In this document: piece by piece, positions 31,535 through 41,255 of the stretch | Layout: each line of letters opens with the position of its first letter | Numbering within the stretch: the first letter of the stretch is position 1 | Translations under genes and position numbers: made by a program | NCBI GenBank assembly: GCA_020186115.1 | Contig: WSYJ01000013.1 | Span: 707,421 to 771,420, forward strand | From: Histomonas meleagridis | Taxonomy: Eukaryota; Parabasalia; Tritrichomonadida; Dientamoebidae | DNA length: 64,000 nt | Direction: 5' to 3' | Notes under the pieces: model-generated | Databases searched by the model: none | What the model saw: only the letters and a program-made list of their open reading frames with translations | Told to the model about the DNA's origin: nothing

Positions 31535-31832
31535 TGGATGATATTTGACAACTCTTTTTTCTTTTTCACTTCTTTTCAAATGATATTGTTGTTTATTACA
31601 TGAAGGTTTAGGGAAACCATATTTACAATATTGATGATTTGGATTTTTTAAACGACGACGATATATTTTCATCTGAAACATTGAATATATTTGAATCTAT
31701 AATATACATTAATTCAAGAATTTTATCATAATTAATAATAATTTGTTGGAAATAATCTGTATTATCGAGATATTTTAATAAAGCTCTTTGACCAAATTGT
31801 CCATTTTTATAATCAATAGGAGCTTCAAACAA
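31535..31832 (-). pseudogene. Helitron/PIF1-type helicase, N-terminal fragment
   Basis: Two adjoining frames read FEAPIDYKNGQFGQRALLKY and then a Cys-rich segment QYCKYGFPKPSCNKQQYH followed by YHPLLKYII. The C-x-Y/F-G-F-P-K-P phrase before a basic stretch and an H-P-L-L segment is characteristic of the N-terminal region of Helitron-type and trichomonad PIF1-type helicase proteins. The fragment ends in AT simple repeats. Its order and strand fit the missing 5' portion of the helicase relic at 21,938-24,120, with the Polinton fragment lying between. Confidence 0.5.
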
Positions 31833-32061
31833 AGGGCCAACACATTGAAAATAGTGAAAATTTTTATTAAAATTTTAATTCAAACGAAAAAAAATTATCG
31901 TCGAAAATAGACAAAAAGCAATAACAAATCGAATTCAAGCTAAAACAGATAATTATCACAGCCAATTAATTATAATCAAATGATCTTATTGTCATTAATA
32001 AAAAAATTGATTAGAATTTATTTTATAAATATAGGTTATCATATTAAAAATGAATACAGTG

Positions 32062-32560
32062 TTATGCTGTGATATTAATGATATTAAGTGAGATCAAATA
32101 AAAATAATTATATGTTAATCTTGTTTGAAAATATTTTTTATGCAGATTAACATGAACAGCTGTTGGCAATATACATGTATTGACAACAAAAACAATTTTT
32201 GTTTGTGTTTGAAAATCCCATTTTAGCACATTAATAAGTGCTCCATTCTTAGTTGTAAAGCTATTAGATCCTCTCCACATCGCTGGATAACTTTGACATA
32301 TTTTCATTATCTTTGCAGTGTAATCATGCAAATCTTGCTTTTTGTTGTTAATTCCAAGGATATGTCCATCAGTACGTGCAACATTATCACCAGCTGTATT
32401 ACTACCACAGCCATAAAATTGTCAGCAATCAGCGATATCACCAACTTCATCATAATAAAATGTAATTGGGCCAGTGTAAGCAGCCAAAACTAATGTGATC
32501 TTAGAACGTTTCTAATTATGAAGGATTGCTTCTTTCAGAGCCACATTGGTTTGTAATGAA
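32062..32560 (-). pseudogene. Unassigned gene fragment with two in-frame stops
   Basis: One frame of about 165 codons is open apart from a TAG (context ILHN-stop-KRSK) and a TGA (context IADC-stop-QFYG). It reads AAYTGPITFYYDEVGDI, SNTAGDNVARTDGHILGIN, SYPAMWRGSNSFTTKNGAL and VFVVNTCILPTAVHVN, which is clearly protein-like. There is no start codon. I cannot place the family; secreted or surface protein composition (Cys, Thr, Gly, Asn) is possible. The 89-codon ORF 32,062-32,331 is the open remainder. Confidence 0.45.
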
Positions 32561-32951
32561 AAGATTTAAATAAATATCAGTGTGTGTTTACCTTCAATTG
32601 AGGTAAAGATAAAAATTTGATAATGTTTTACCATCATTCAAGTTCGCTTCTATCGTTACTTATCGTTGTCTCTATCGTTCAACATAAACCATGCAAAAGT
32701 CGATTTTGGCACTTTTTGGAATGAAAGAATAAATTTATCTCGTGCTAATCATGATATTATTTTTAGATTCATATTAATCATAGATGCAACTATGTATATA
32801 TATTATATATTAATGATATCAAGATCGTAGGATGATCGCTATATACGAATTGCTGAAATTGAAAGTCAATTTTATATATATTTATTAACAAATTTATTTT
32901 CATTAAAACGATTTTAATTGAATGAGTATAAATGTGATATTTACATAAAAT
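32561..32951. other. Intergenic region
   Basis: AT-rich spacer without a convincing ORF. It contains three scattered CTATCGTT-like words (32,650-32,680). Confidence 0.5.
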
Positions 32952-33761
32952 TTAATCAGTAGATTTAATTCTGGAATCTTTCGGAACAAGTTTAGCAACT
33001 TGTTTTATCATATTTCGGATGTTTTTTTCATCTATATCATAGGGAATGTTTATGATATCTTTGAACTGATCTGCAATAAATAAGCAAAAATCCAAGTTAT
33101 GCTGCTCATAATTGCTTCTCATGATCGCAAGTTCCTCGAGCTCACGAGTTCTTCGGGCAGCTTTTGTTTCTCGATGTTTTGCAACAAATTGATTAATTAA
33201 AATTTTTATTGTTTCGATTTCGGATTTTAATCTCGAGTTCTCCTCTCTAAGTTCGTGATAAGTATGTAATTCTTTCGGTTTTGGGCAGCTTCCATTGATA
33301 TGTCCAATAAATTTATTTAATAAATTGTTAACTTCAGAACATTTGTAGTCAGAAAAATCCTCTAAAAATTGTATGTATTTGTCTTTAGAAATTTGAGAAT
33401 CCATGTTGATTTTGATTTGTAAAAAATTAGATGGTTTTATCTGTGTTTGATAATACCTTAATTTATCATAACTTCTTGCACAAATAAGTGCGTCTCTTGG
33501 CTGATTTACTAAAGAATTATCAAAAATTGATCGCTTTGGTTCAGAATTAACTTCAGCATATAACTCATCATACTTTTTCTGGTACTCATCTATTTGTTTG
33601 TTTAATGTCTTTATTTGATCGTCTAATTTTTTGATTGTTTCTTTTGCTAATTTCAATCTGTTTCTATATTTTTCCAAATCTGACGCTTTAATTTGTTCCA
33701 GTTGGTCTTTTTCCCTTCCAATATTTTGGGAATATAAATCCCTTGATGAAATCTTTTTCAT
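32952..33761 (-). CDS. Coiled-coil protein
   Basis: The protein is about 269 residues from ATG 33,761 (the frame extends a few codons upstream only with non-ATG codons). Residues 15-70 are a strong heptad-rich coiled coil (LAKETIKKLDDQIKTLNKQI), and a second coiled segment lies at about 170-215 (ELREENSRLKSEIETIKILI). A basic KAARRTRELEEL region links to a helical C-terminus ending in a Lys/Asp-rich tail. There is no signal peptide or membrane helix. It is likely a cytoskeletal or adaptor protein, without a recognised family. Confidence 0.65.
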   Translation of the reverse strand: MKKISSRDLYSQNIGREKDQLEQIKASDLEKYRNRLKLAKETIKKLDDQIKTLNKQIDEYQKKYDELYAEVNSEPKRSIFDNSLVNQPRDALICARSYDKLRYYQTQIKPSNFLQIKINMDSQISKDKYIQFLEDFSDYKCSEVNNLLNKFIGHINGSCPKPKELHTYHELREENSRLKSEIETIKILINQFVAKHRETKAARRTRELEELAIMRSNYEQHNLDFCLFIADQFKDIINIPYDIDEKNIRNMIKQVAKLVPKDSRIKSTD

Positions 33762-33773
33762 TTTTGTTCTCAA

Positions 33774-34320
33774 TAAACGAATATCAAGAAAACGTTAAGC
33801 TAAAAATTACATTCCAAAAAAAGATATTTATATATAATTATGAACAGGTTAATTTCTCTTTAATAAAATTCAAATCAAAGTGTTTTACTTTTTAATTTCA
33901 TCTTAAAATCATTTGTCTAATTGTTTTACAATTTGCTTAAATAGAATAGTAGAATATTCTAAGTTGCCAACTTCAGAAAATAAACATCCTATACTCTAAA
34001 ATTAGCTCATGCAGAAACAACAGTATTAAAGCACATATAAATGAATTGGGAGCACTCCTGATAAAATTTATTTGGAAAACAATTTCCTCCCTAAATAAAG
34101 ATAATTTTACTCAGGCAGTTCTGGCAATAAAAATGATATATCATACTTTTCTGTGTACATAAGATTATTAGATCTAAAAAAAACAGAAACTCTTTCGAGT
34201 GAAAAAAAGAAAAAATTGTTTTTATTATTGGTTCTTTGGGTTGTTAAGTGTAATTGATATATCAAAGATAAACAATTTTTTGCAAAATTTAAATGGAAAA
34301 AAAGTAAAATTTTTATTGAT
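33774..34320. other. Intergenic region between two minus-strand genes
   Basis: Holds the promoter of the coiled-coil gene and the 3' flank of the PDI-like gene. A minus-strand frame at 34,107-34,505 is an overlap of the PDI-like gene in another phase and is not a gene. Confidence 0.5.
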
Positions 34321-35661
34321 TTAAAGTTCCATATTTTGATATTGCTCGATAATATATCTAACAGCTGCATCTGTAGTATTTGGTAACTGAATATTTTGCA
34401 ATAATTTTCCTTTGCTATATAATACCAATCTTGGAAGTTCAATAGTTTTTGTGTCTTCTCCTGACCAATCATTTCTATACAATGAGAATTGACCAATTCT
34501 TGCATCAGGAAATATTTTCTGAATTGTTTTCTTTGATTCTACTAAAGGAACCAAACAATTATCATCAGAATAATAAATACCTAAAATACTTTTTTCATTT
34601 CGTGTAAAGTCTTGGAGTTCAATTGCGTTAATTTCTTCTATTTCTTTACCATCTTGATGAGGAGCCGACATTAAATATCGTTTTTGTTTTCCTTCCTTCA
34701 CATCGCGTATAAATTGGGCGCACTTTTCGAAGGTGACTTCACCCGAATAGAAATATTTTGTCACTTTTTTGCCAGATGCATCAATCAAACACATTACCTC
34801 TTTTTGAAGATCTGGAAATCCATAACGCGAATTTGGAAGATTGAAATAATCGAATGGGATAAATGTGACATTAAACCCTGAATCATCCATAAGAGATTTG
34901 GCTAAATTAATTTGATCTGGTGTGAGATAATAATTATCACTCATTTTTAATGATAATATAATGAACTTTTGCTTGTCTGTTTCAAGAACATCAACAACAG
35001 CAGGATTAAGTTTGTGTATGATGGGAACTGTATATGGTGTGAGAACATTTGCTACTTCTTCTTCATTGGTAGCATTTGCTAAACCTGGACATTCTAAGAA
35101 AGCATTATCTTCAAATCTGTATAAGTAAAATCCTGGCTTAGAAACAAGTGATGGATCACAAAAAGATAAAGATAGTTGATTATAATACTTGAAAAAGAAT
35201 TCACTTAAAGCAGGAAGAGTGGTCTCTGATGCATCTTCAAAAGCTGCTAATACTCCTAACGACGAAATTTGAAAGAAATTTTGAAGTTCTTCTTTTGTCT
35301 TGATATAAGGAATTGATTGTTTTGCGTGTTGATTTACAAAGCTTAAAATTGAGTTGATTGCAAAAGGTGGTGACATTGTGTTTCTTGGCTTTCCATTTAA
35401 AAACTCTATAATAGAAGGAAATGATGAAATGTTAAAGTCACTTGGTTCAACATTTTCTTCATCAGTATCTAGAATAAAGAAATTTGTTTTTACCCCACTT
35501 TGATGCGCTGCATCTGCAAAATTATCAACAACTTGTAAATAATCGTATGCCAAAGTTGAAATTGCCAAAACATACGATTGACCACTCTGAGTTTTTTGTT
35601 TCATGTCGGTATATTTTATCTTTTGAACAATTGCGCTGGCTGCGCAGATAAAAAGAATCAT
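34321..35661 (-). CDS. PDI-like secretory protein with thioredoxin folds lacking CxxC
   Basis: The 446-residue protein begins with a signal-peptide-like MILFICAASAIV. The first domain has thioredoxin-fold order: strand YVLAIST, helix with DYLQVVDNF, strand TNFFILDTDEEN, then FPSIIEFLNGK with the cis-Pro. Further thioredoxin-like domains follow (FIILSLKM ... FIPFDYF; last domain ILGIYYSDD ... ELPRLVLYSKGK). No CxxC motif is found where the first helix starts; a lone Cys occurs in the last domain (DDNCLVPLVE). This fits a redox-inactive PDI relative acting as an ER chaperone. The C-terminal NMEL might be a weak retrieval signal. The four-domain length matches PDI. Confidence 0.6.
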   Translation of the reverse strand: MILFICAASAIVQKIKYTDMKQKTQSGQSYVLAISTLAYDYLQVVDNFADAAHQSGVKTNFFILDTDEENVEPSDFNISSFPSIIEFLNGKPRNTMSPPFAINSILSFVNQHAKQSIPYIKTKEELQNFFQISSLGVLAAFEDASETTLPALSEFFFKYYNQLSLSFCDPSLVSKPGFYLYRFEDNAFLECPGLANATNEEEVANVLTPYTVPIIHKLNPAVVDVLETDKQKFIILSLKMSDNYYLTPDQINLAKSLMDDSGFNVTFIPFDYFNLPNSRYGFPDLQKEVMCLIDASGKKVTKYFYSGEVTFEKCAQFIRDVKEGKQKRYLMSAPHQDGKEIEEINAIELQDFTRNEKSILGIYYSDDNCLVPLVESKKTIQKIFPDARIGQFSLYRNDWSGEDTKTIELPRLVLYSKGKLLQNIQLPNTTDAAVRYIIEQYQNMEL

Positions 35662-36047
35662 ATGTTTTAATTAAAGCAAACCTTCTCAATATCATATTCA
35701 AAATACCTATCGTTTTTGAATGATAGTGGAGCAAAAGAAAAAGCGTTCTAGGCTTTGATGATTTTACATAAATTTAACACTTCTAAAAATTTGCCCTCAT
35801 AAGAAAGTCGTTTCTTATGTAATCTTTTCTGAATTTGTCAATCGTTCAAAATTATTATGATTTATTAATTTAACCAAATAACTTATTCTGCTCGGAAGGA
35901 AAATATCTTTTAGTTTCATGGGTTTACTCAATAGATTGCTTTAAAGTTAAAATTTCGACATAATTTTAGGGATAAAAAAAAATTGTACGTTAAAATAAAC
36001 GGTCTTTGTACAAAATTTTAACTGTTGTTGCTTGAAGCAATATTTAC
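35662..36047. other. Divergent promoter region
   Basis: This spacer lies between the PDI-like gene (minus) and a coiled-coil gene (plus). The plus side contains AAACGGTC at 35,997-36,004. The rest is AT-rich and unremarkable. Confidence 0.5.
35997..36004 (+). promoter_or_regulatory. Myb-site-like AAACGGTC
   Basis: The octamer begins 51 nt before ATG 36,048 in the sense orientation, like the copies before the inositol kinase, importin and coatomer genes. Confidence 0.4.
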
Positions 36048-36473
36048 ATGGAAGAAGACCCCTTATTATATCTTGAAAGCCTAAAGGAAATGAACAACCA
36101 TTTACAAAGGAAACTTAAGCGATTGAATGAGCTAGACAAAAAACTTACTATTCAAAATGAAAAAGTAAATGATATTTTCGAAACTATGCTTGAAACAGAA
36201 GAATCACAATGCGTTGATATGGTTGAGTTTGACAAAGAAATAAAATCGTTAAATACGTTTTTATTCAAACAATCCAAAAAAAGTTACAATGTTTCTCAAA
36301 GAAGGCAAGAGAACGCCAAAATCATCATGTATCACATAATGCATATGCAAGGTCTTTCGCCTAGTGAATGTGATGGTTATCTTTTGGAAACAGATCCACT
36401 TCTTAATGGACTTAAAAATGACACCAAAGCACTTCATGACTTGATTTCTAAATTTTCATCTTTTCTCATATAA
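36048..36473 (+). CDS. Small coiled-coil protein
   Basis: 141 residues, with a coiled coil across residues 8-50 (LYLESLKEMNNHLQRKLKRL, then NELDKKLTIQNEKVNDIF) and a helical second half. No signal peptide or domain is recognised. An AAACGGTC element lies 51 nt upstream. It may be a subunit of a larger assembly; the function is unknown. Confidence 0.6.
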   Translation: MEEDPLLYLESLKEMNNHLQRKLKRLNELDKKLTIQNEKVNDIFETMLETEESQCVDMVEFDKEIKSLNTFLFKQSKKSYNVSQRRQENAKIIMYHIMHMQGLSPSECDGYLLETDPLLNGLKNDTKALHDLISKFSSFLI

Positions 36474-36475
36474 GA

Positions 36476-37085
36476 TTTATTAATACAATTCTTCAATAAT
36501 TTATAAATGATGTTTATAATTGTAACATGTTACTATATATCAGCCTTCTATGTATTAATTACAAAAGCTATTTATCTTAGAGTTCGCATAAGTCAGAAAA
36601 TCTAATTTTTAGAAACTTTTCAAACAAATATTTTTTGTAAATAATTCTGGTTTTTATTTTAAACTAATCATTTATTAGGTTACACTAAGCATATTGCAAA
36701 AAGTCATTATCCAAGTTTGAAATCTTCAGTAATAATTTTTTCTATTCTCATCTAATTAGATATTTTGAATATCATCTAATTCATATATGTTTTGAAAACT
36801 TCTATTTTTTTAAAGTTTTTCATGTTTTATTTAATTTTCTTTATAAGCAACATGTATATTTTTTAAAATAATCATTCTTTTTTTCGTCTTTAGTGAATAA
36901 AAAATATCATGAGCAATATGATTTGGCCTTGAGTTTATCACAATAACACATCGCCTCCATACTATAAATATTTATAGTATTTTTTCAATAGTTAAATGAT
37001 CAGTTGTACACAAAATCAGCAAAAGATTTTATAGTTTACTAAAAATTAACGTACATATATTCAAAACATTTGCAATAAATTTGGG
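36476..37085. other. Intergenic region
   Basis: 610 bp of AT-rich DNA between two plus-strand genes. No ORF, repeat or RNA gene was recognised. Confidence 0.5.
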
Positions 37086-37742
37086 ATGGAAGAGCAATAC
37101 ATTAAAATTCTTCCACTAAAAAATGCAGACCATAAGCGCATATCTAGGAACAAGCGAAATCCTCTCCAACGAATTAAAGTATCAAGTAGTACTCCATTAT
37201 TTTCAATATCAAATTATGTTCAACAATTGGCGAATGTTGACCCAAACAATGTCAGTGTTTTGTTGTATGCTCCACGCACAAATTCGTGCATACAACTTCC
37301 ACTTTCATTATCAATATCAGAATATCGATTAATAACAGAGCAAGAAGAAATTCGTTACTCTTTTGTCGACAAAGATAAAGAAAGCAAAAATGAGAAAAAG
37401 CCAAAAAATAAAGTACAATTAATTAATAATCATCCATCACTACAAATAACAAAAATTCAACCAAAGCCCACGCAAGAACCACACTATCCCTTGCCTCCTG
37501 TAACCCAAATATTTTCTAATTCACAAAATTCAAATTTCTTCACAAATATTGGAGTTCCACTTCTTGACTCCCAAAGTCCACTCTTCCACACGGGGTTTTC
37601 TTTGTTTTCCTGTTCTTTTGGAATGACTCCACATAGCAATGATTCCCAAACATTACAGATTGCAGAACGAGACAAAGAAACAACCAATGAAAACATTTCT
37701 CTTAAGAAAGGTATAGAACAATTTTTAAGAAAGGATTCATGA
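37086..37742 (+). CDS. Protein with possible ubiquitin-like (RAWUL-type) N-terminal domain
   Basis: 218 residues. The first 90 suggest a ubiquitin-like beta-grasp: strand YIKILPL, a basic loop (HKRISRNKRNPLQRIK), strand-helix FSISNYVQQLA, strand SVLLYAP and a final strand RYSFVDKD. RAWUL domains of Polycomb-group RING proteins have this order, but no RING finger is present, so the call is tentative. The C-terminal half is low-complexity, rich in Ser, Pro, Asn and Gln (KPTQEPHYPLPPVTQIF) and is likely disordered. A nuclear adaptor is one possibility. Confidence 0.5.
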   Translation: MEEQYIKILPLKNADHKRISRNKRNPLQRIKVSSSTPLFSISNYVQQLANVDPNNVSVLLYAPRTNSCIQLPLSLSISEYRLITEQEEIRYSFVDKDKESKNEKKPKNKVQLINNHPSLQITKIQPKPTQEPHYPLPPVTQIFSNSQNSNFFTNIGVPLLDSQSPLFHTGFSLFSCSFGMTPHSNDSQTLQIAERDKETTNENISLKKGIEQFLRKDS

Positions 37743-37994
37743 AAACAATTTTGCTTTTCTGATTTTTTTTTCGTGTTCCAATATTTTTATGTCAAATAAA
37801 ACTTAACAAATTTTTATGCCATTTATTAAATTTTGGATAAAAATTGTTTCGTTTTTCTCATGTTACAATCTCGAATCACACAAACAAGATGCCCTTTGTT
37901 GAGGGTGAAGATGTTTCATTAGACGACAAAAATTCATACAATTGGATCAAAAAAAAAAATAATAATAATAATCAAATCAATGATAAAAACAAAT

Positions 37995-39356
37995 TTACAA
38001 ACCCATGTTCTGAATTATCTGTTGTGCCATTTCTTTCGCGTTGTCATGAGTGAACACTGCGAAATCTCCGTAATATCGATTTTTGATTTCCCTATACTTC
38101 GTAAACGGTCCCCTCAGAAAATTTTCGACGGTTTTATCTGACCTCACATTTTGAATAATTTTTGTTTTCGATTTTGCTGCTTTCAAGAATAATTTAAATA
38201 ACTTATACATTACGCATCTTAAACAATGATTATTTTCTTTAAAATTATTCATAATAATTTCCGGAATTGTTTTCCATAATTCAGACATTAATTGTTGATT
38301 CATAAATGCATATCTAAAATATTCTAATGCAGCAAAATGAAGATGTGTATGACTTGAATTTGAAATAATTGCATTAATAATAACATTAGAAATGTCCATT
38401 GTTAAGAAAAATGAAGTAAATACATCTCCATCAAAATTAAGCATTAATGATAACAGCTCAAGAGCTGCAACACCAGCTCGCGTCTTAATTAAATGTTCAT
38501 CTCGAATAATTTCTGTCGCAATGGGGAAAAGGCCGCGCATACTTTCTTTCGTCTTTTCGCAATATAACGCAGTTAACGTCTCCCATCGTTGGTATTCAAT
38601 AAATTCAGAAAAACCGCCGACGTTAAGATTGAGCGCTTTGACGAAATTTGGAGTGCAAAACTTAGGACCAAGAATAGGAGAGGTGCCACAGAAGCAAACA
38701 ATACGGAAAAGAGAATAGATATAATTGGCTTCCTTTGAATAATGTGTACAATCTGTATTAGGTTGACATGAATCAATTTCATTATAAATGATCTCGGGAA
38801 AGCCCATCTCAATGAGCCATCCTTGAACAACTTCTCTGTTTTCAAAGTTTCCTGAACATAATGTTTCAAATAAAGATAAAACAGTTGGTTCTGATAATAA
38901 AGAAAGAAGTTGCATAAGATAACCACATGAACGAGTAGCTGCTACAGGATCAAAATAAAAAACTGCTAATGTTAACGATGTCAAGCGATTAATAAATAAT
39001 AAATTTTGACTAACTACCGTATCTTGGATTGTGTCAACAGCATGTCGGTGGAGGGATTGGTGTGAAAGTATTGCACGTGTTAAGTCTGCTTGAGAATGTT
39101 CAAGAATTGCAAAAGCTTTTGCGCCAAGTTCGTTTTTACTTTCGCTTTTATCAAAGGCAAGTTCGAGTAATTTATCTGAATTATCCACAAAATATTTAAC
39201 AATCGTTGGTTCAGATGATCTGAACAATCTGAATGTCATTTCTTTGTCAAGTATTTTTTCTAATGCAGATTCACCTTTTGACATTAATTTTCGAATATCT
39301 TCAGGTACTTGTTTTGTAGTTGGGACAAAAAGTTCTATTTCTTCTTCATCATACAT
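37995..39356 (-). CDS. Helical-repeat protein resembling SAPS/PP6 regulatory subunit
   Basis: 453 residues, all helical with no membrane segment. The N-terminal region (ALEKILDKEMTFRLFRSSEP, then a NSDKLLELAF helix) and the later EVVQGWLIEMGFPEIIYNEI phrase resemble SIT4-associated (SAPS) proteins, which carry N-terminal acidic helices, tandem helical pairs and a W-L-x-x-x-G-x-I phrase. Such proteins regulate PP6-type phosphatases. The similarity is by eye and moderate. The start codon is 83 bp from the Polinton insertion site at 39,440, so the upstream promoter was probably displaced. An AAAAAACGTTTATT motif (39,375-39,388) remains between the ATG and the element. Confidence 0.5.
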   Translation of the reverse strand: MYDEEEIELFVPTTKQVPEDIRKLMSKGESALEKILDKEMTFRLFRSSEPTIVKYFVDNSDKLLELAFDKSESKNELGAKAFAILEHSQADLTRAILSHQSLHRHAVDTIQDTVVSQNLLFINRLTSLTLAVFYFDPVAATRSCGYLMQLLSLLSEPTVLSLFETLCSGNFENREVVQGWLIEMGFPEIIYNEIDSCQPNTDCTHYSKEANYIYSLFRIVCFCGTSPILGPKFCTPNFVKALNLNVGGFSEFIEYQRWETLTALYCEKTKESMRGLFPIATEIIRDEHLIKTRAGVAALELLSLMLNFDGDVFTSFFLTMDISNVIINAIISNSSHTHLHFAALEYFRYAFMNQQLMSELWKTIPEIIMNNFKENNHCLRCVMYKLFKLFLKAAKSKTKIIQNVRSDKTVENFLRGPFTKYREIKNRYYGDFAVFTHDNAKEMAQQIIQNMGL

Positions 39357-39439
39357 TCAGCTTTGGTTTGCACAAAAAACGTTTATTCAGTATGGGTTAA
39401 TTTGTGTGGGAAAAGATCGTCACCGCCGTTATATTATCT

Positions 39440-39445
39440 CTATGC
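39440..39445. repeat. Target-site duplication, left (CTATGC)
   Basis: Six bases identical to 46,489-46,494 flank the Polinton termini exactly. Polinton integrase is known to make 5-6-bp duplications. Confidence 0.9.
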
Positions 39446-39461
39446 GGTAGGTATATAATGC

Positions 39462-39521
39462 GGTCGGGAATGATCACGAGGACCCTAGGGGCCCCTAGGG
39501 TCCTCGTGATCATTCCCGACC
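39462..39521. repeat. 60-bp perfect palindrome in the left terminus
   Basis: Two 30-bp arms are exact reverse complements with no spacer, centred on GGGGCCCC. The outer arm is part of the terminal repeat; the inner arm is an inverted copy absent at the right end. Confidence 0.95.
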
Positions 39522-39535
39522 TTTAGTTTTCACTG

Positions 39536-39612
39536 GGGGGATTGAAGGGGTCTTCGACCTCCTGAGGGGTCCGAAGGGCACCTCCGGAGGTCTCAGACCC
39601 CTTCAATCCCCC
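39536..39612. repeat. GC-rich hairpin beside the palindrome
   Basis: 18-bp perfect arms (GGGGGATTGAAGGGGTCT and its complement) enclose a second, smaller pairing GACCTCC/GGAGGTC. It is strikingly GC-rich in AT-rich surroundings. Confidence 0.85.
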
Positions 39613-39805
39613 GAGTGTGCTCGCTCCGCTCGCAACAAAAATCAAAATGATTTTTGTGAGCCATACAATTCGTCTGAAAATTTGAATGCGCATTCAATTT
39701 TGAGAGAACGCGAAACTTTTTCATAGGGACGATAGCACTTTTTATACCTGAATAAAATATAGATTTTTTCTTATCAGTATTTAATTTGTCTGTAAAAAAT
39801 TCTTC

Positions 39806-41188
39806 TCAATGATAATATATCAATATTAATTGATATTGATCAATATTATTTAAATTTTCAAAAAAGTTAATAAAGAATAAAGCATTTTTCCAACAAATAG
39901 ATATGCTGTTGAATATTTGAATTAAATAATTAGGTATAGACTTTAGTGAGACCCAATTATTATTGTCGTATTGATTTTCTAAATAATCTTGTCTTAACTT
40001 AAACAAATCTTCTAGATTATAATCGACTGTATTAATAAAAAATATTCGTTGATTAAATCCTTCTACTACTTCTGGATCATAAAATTCTATAGAAGGTATA
40101 AAATTATTGTATATAAAATTTTTTAAAATAATTTCGAAATTATAATTAATATTATTATAATAATCATCTAAAATATTATATAAAGACATGGTATTTTTAT
40201 CGTCAAATATTTTAGTAAATTTAAATAAAGTAATTTTGATTTTTGGCATATTATATTGAATTTTTTCTTTTTCAATAATTCCTTTCTCTTCGATTTTCTC
40301 TTCTTCTTCTTTCGGAATATATGTGAAACTTTCAGTGGGTCTTCCGTCCCATATTAATTTAGGTTTGTTCTTATTTTTAGTTGAAGGATAATAAAACAAG
40401 TCTTTATTAATGAAGAATATTTTTAAACCTTTTTTAACATCATTATCTAATAAAAATTTTAATAATGTTACCATTATTCTCATAATATGATTAAATAATT
40501 CTACATCATCAATATAAATATTGTACAAATGTTGTGGAATTGTTTTTTGTATTTCTTCATCATATTCAATACTGAAATCAAAATCTAATATTACTTTTAT
40601 TTCAGGTACATCTAGCATATATCTAAAAAAGTATTTGAACCAATCTTTAAATAAATCAATGAGAAATTGTTTATCTCCAAAAGTTAAACTACTAAAAAAA
40701 TTCAAATAAAATAAAGTAAACTTATGATCATAAAATAAAGTATTAAATATATCAAAAATATATGGTGGATATTTGTTTTGATGAATAAAAAAGGTTTCAT
40801 TGCTTTCACTATCATTAATATATTTAAAATTATAATTCAAAAATTCATTAAAATCATAAACAATGGAATAACCTTGATCATTTTCTTCTTCATATCCTTT
40901 TTGTATAACGAAACCTATAATGAATTTTCTTTCAATTTTGTTGTGTTCTGGTAAATATTTAATTAGTAATTTATCAAAATCGTCTAATAATAAAGAATAA
41001 TGTGTATCCATAAATGTTTCAACTAATTTGAATGTAAAAAAGTTATTTTCATATGTAAGTATATGTTGTACTAGTACATTTTCATTTTCCTCATTTTTTT
41101 CAATCTCTTCGTACCATATAGAATTAAATTTTGTCGATTCTTTGTTTAAATCAAATTGAATGTCTCTATTAATTTGTTTTGCTAACAT
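39806..41188 (-). CDS. Polinton unknown protein, C-terminal part
   Basis: 460 residues rich in Phe, Tyr, Asn and acidic residues, without a recognised motif. The opening residues are not preceded by a clean start context; instead the frame lies just downstream of a Lys/Glu-coding purine tract shared with the ORF at 41,256-42,074. The two frames probably form one gene of about 770 residues split by a TAA and a frame change in the AAAGAA repeat. A phrase FIHQNKYPPYIFDIFNTLF resembles FIKKDYPVYIIDWFNSMF in the other ORF, hinting at an internal duplication. Its function is unknown; it may be a minor virion protein. Confidence 0.5.
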   Translation of the reverse strand: MLAKQINRDIQFDLNKESTKFNSIWYEEIEKNEENENVLVQHILTYENNFFTFKLVETFMDTHYSLLLDDFDKLLIKYLPEHNKIERKFIIGFVIQKGYEEENDQGYSIVYDFNEFLNYNFKYINDSESNETFFIHQNKYPPYIFDIFNTLFYDHKFTLFYLNFFSSLTFGDKQFLIDLFKDWFKYFFRYMLDVPEIKVILDFDFSIEYDEEIQKTIPQHLYNIYIDDVELFNHIMRIMVTLLKFLLDNDVKKGLKIFFINKDLFYYPSTKNKNKPKLIWDGRPTESFTYIPKEEEEKIEEKGIIEKEKIQYNMPKIKITLFKFTKIFDDKNTMSLYNILDDYYNNINYNFEIILKNFIYNNFIPSIEFYDPEVVEGFNQRIFFINTVDYNLEDLFKLRQDYLENQYDNNNWVSLKSIPNYLIQIFNSISICWKNALFFINFFENLNNIDQYQLILIYYH

Positions 41189-41255
41189 TATATCTAAATC
41201 TTTTGTTATGATAGTGTTTTCCTTTTCTTTCTTTTTCTTTTTCTTCTTTTTCTTT

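Larger units (their letters stand above)
39446..39744. repeat. Left terminal inverted repeat (with 188-bp extra segment)
   Basis: Two blocks match the right end in inverse orientation: the outer block 39,446-39,497 (52 bp) and the inner block 39,686-39,744. Between them lie 188 bp absent from the right end. Confidence 0.9.

Noticed and set aside
37844..38053. 69-codon plus-strand ORF
   Set aside because: It has an Asn/Lys low-complexity middle and overlaps the 3' end of the SAPS-like gene on the other strand.
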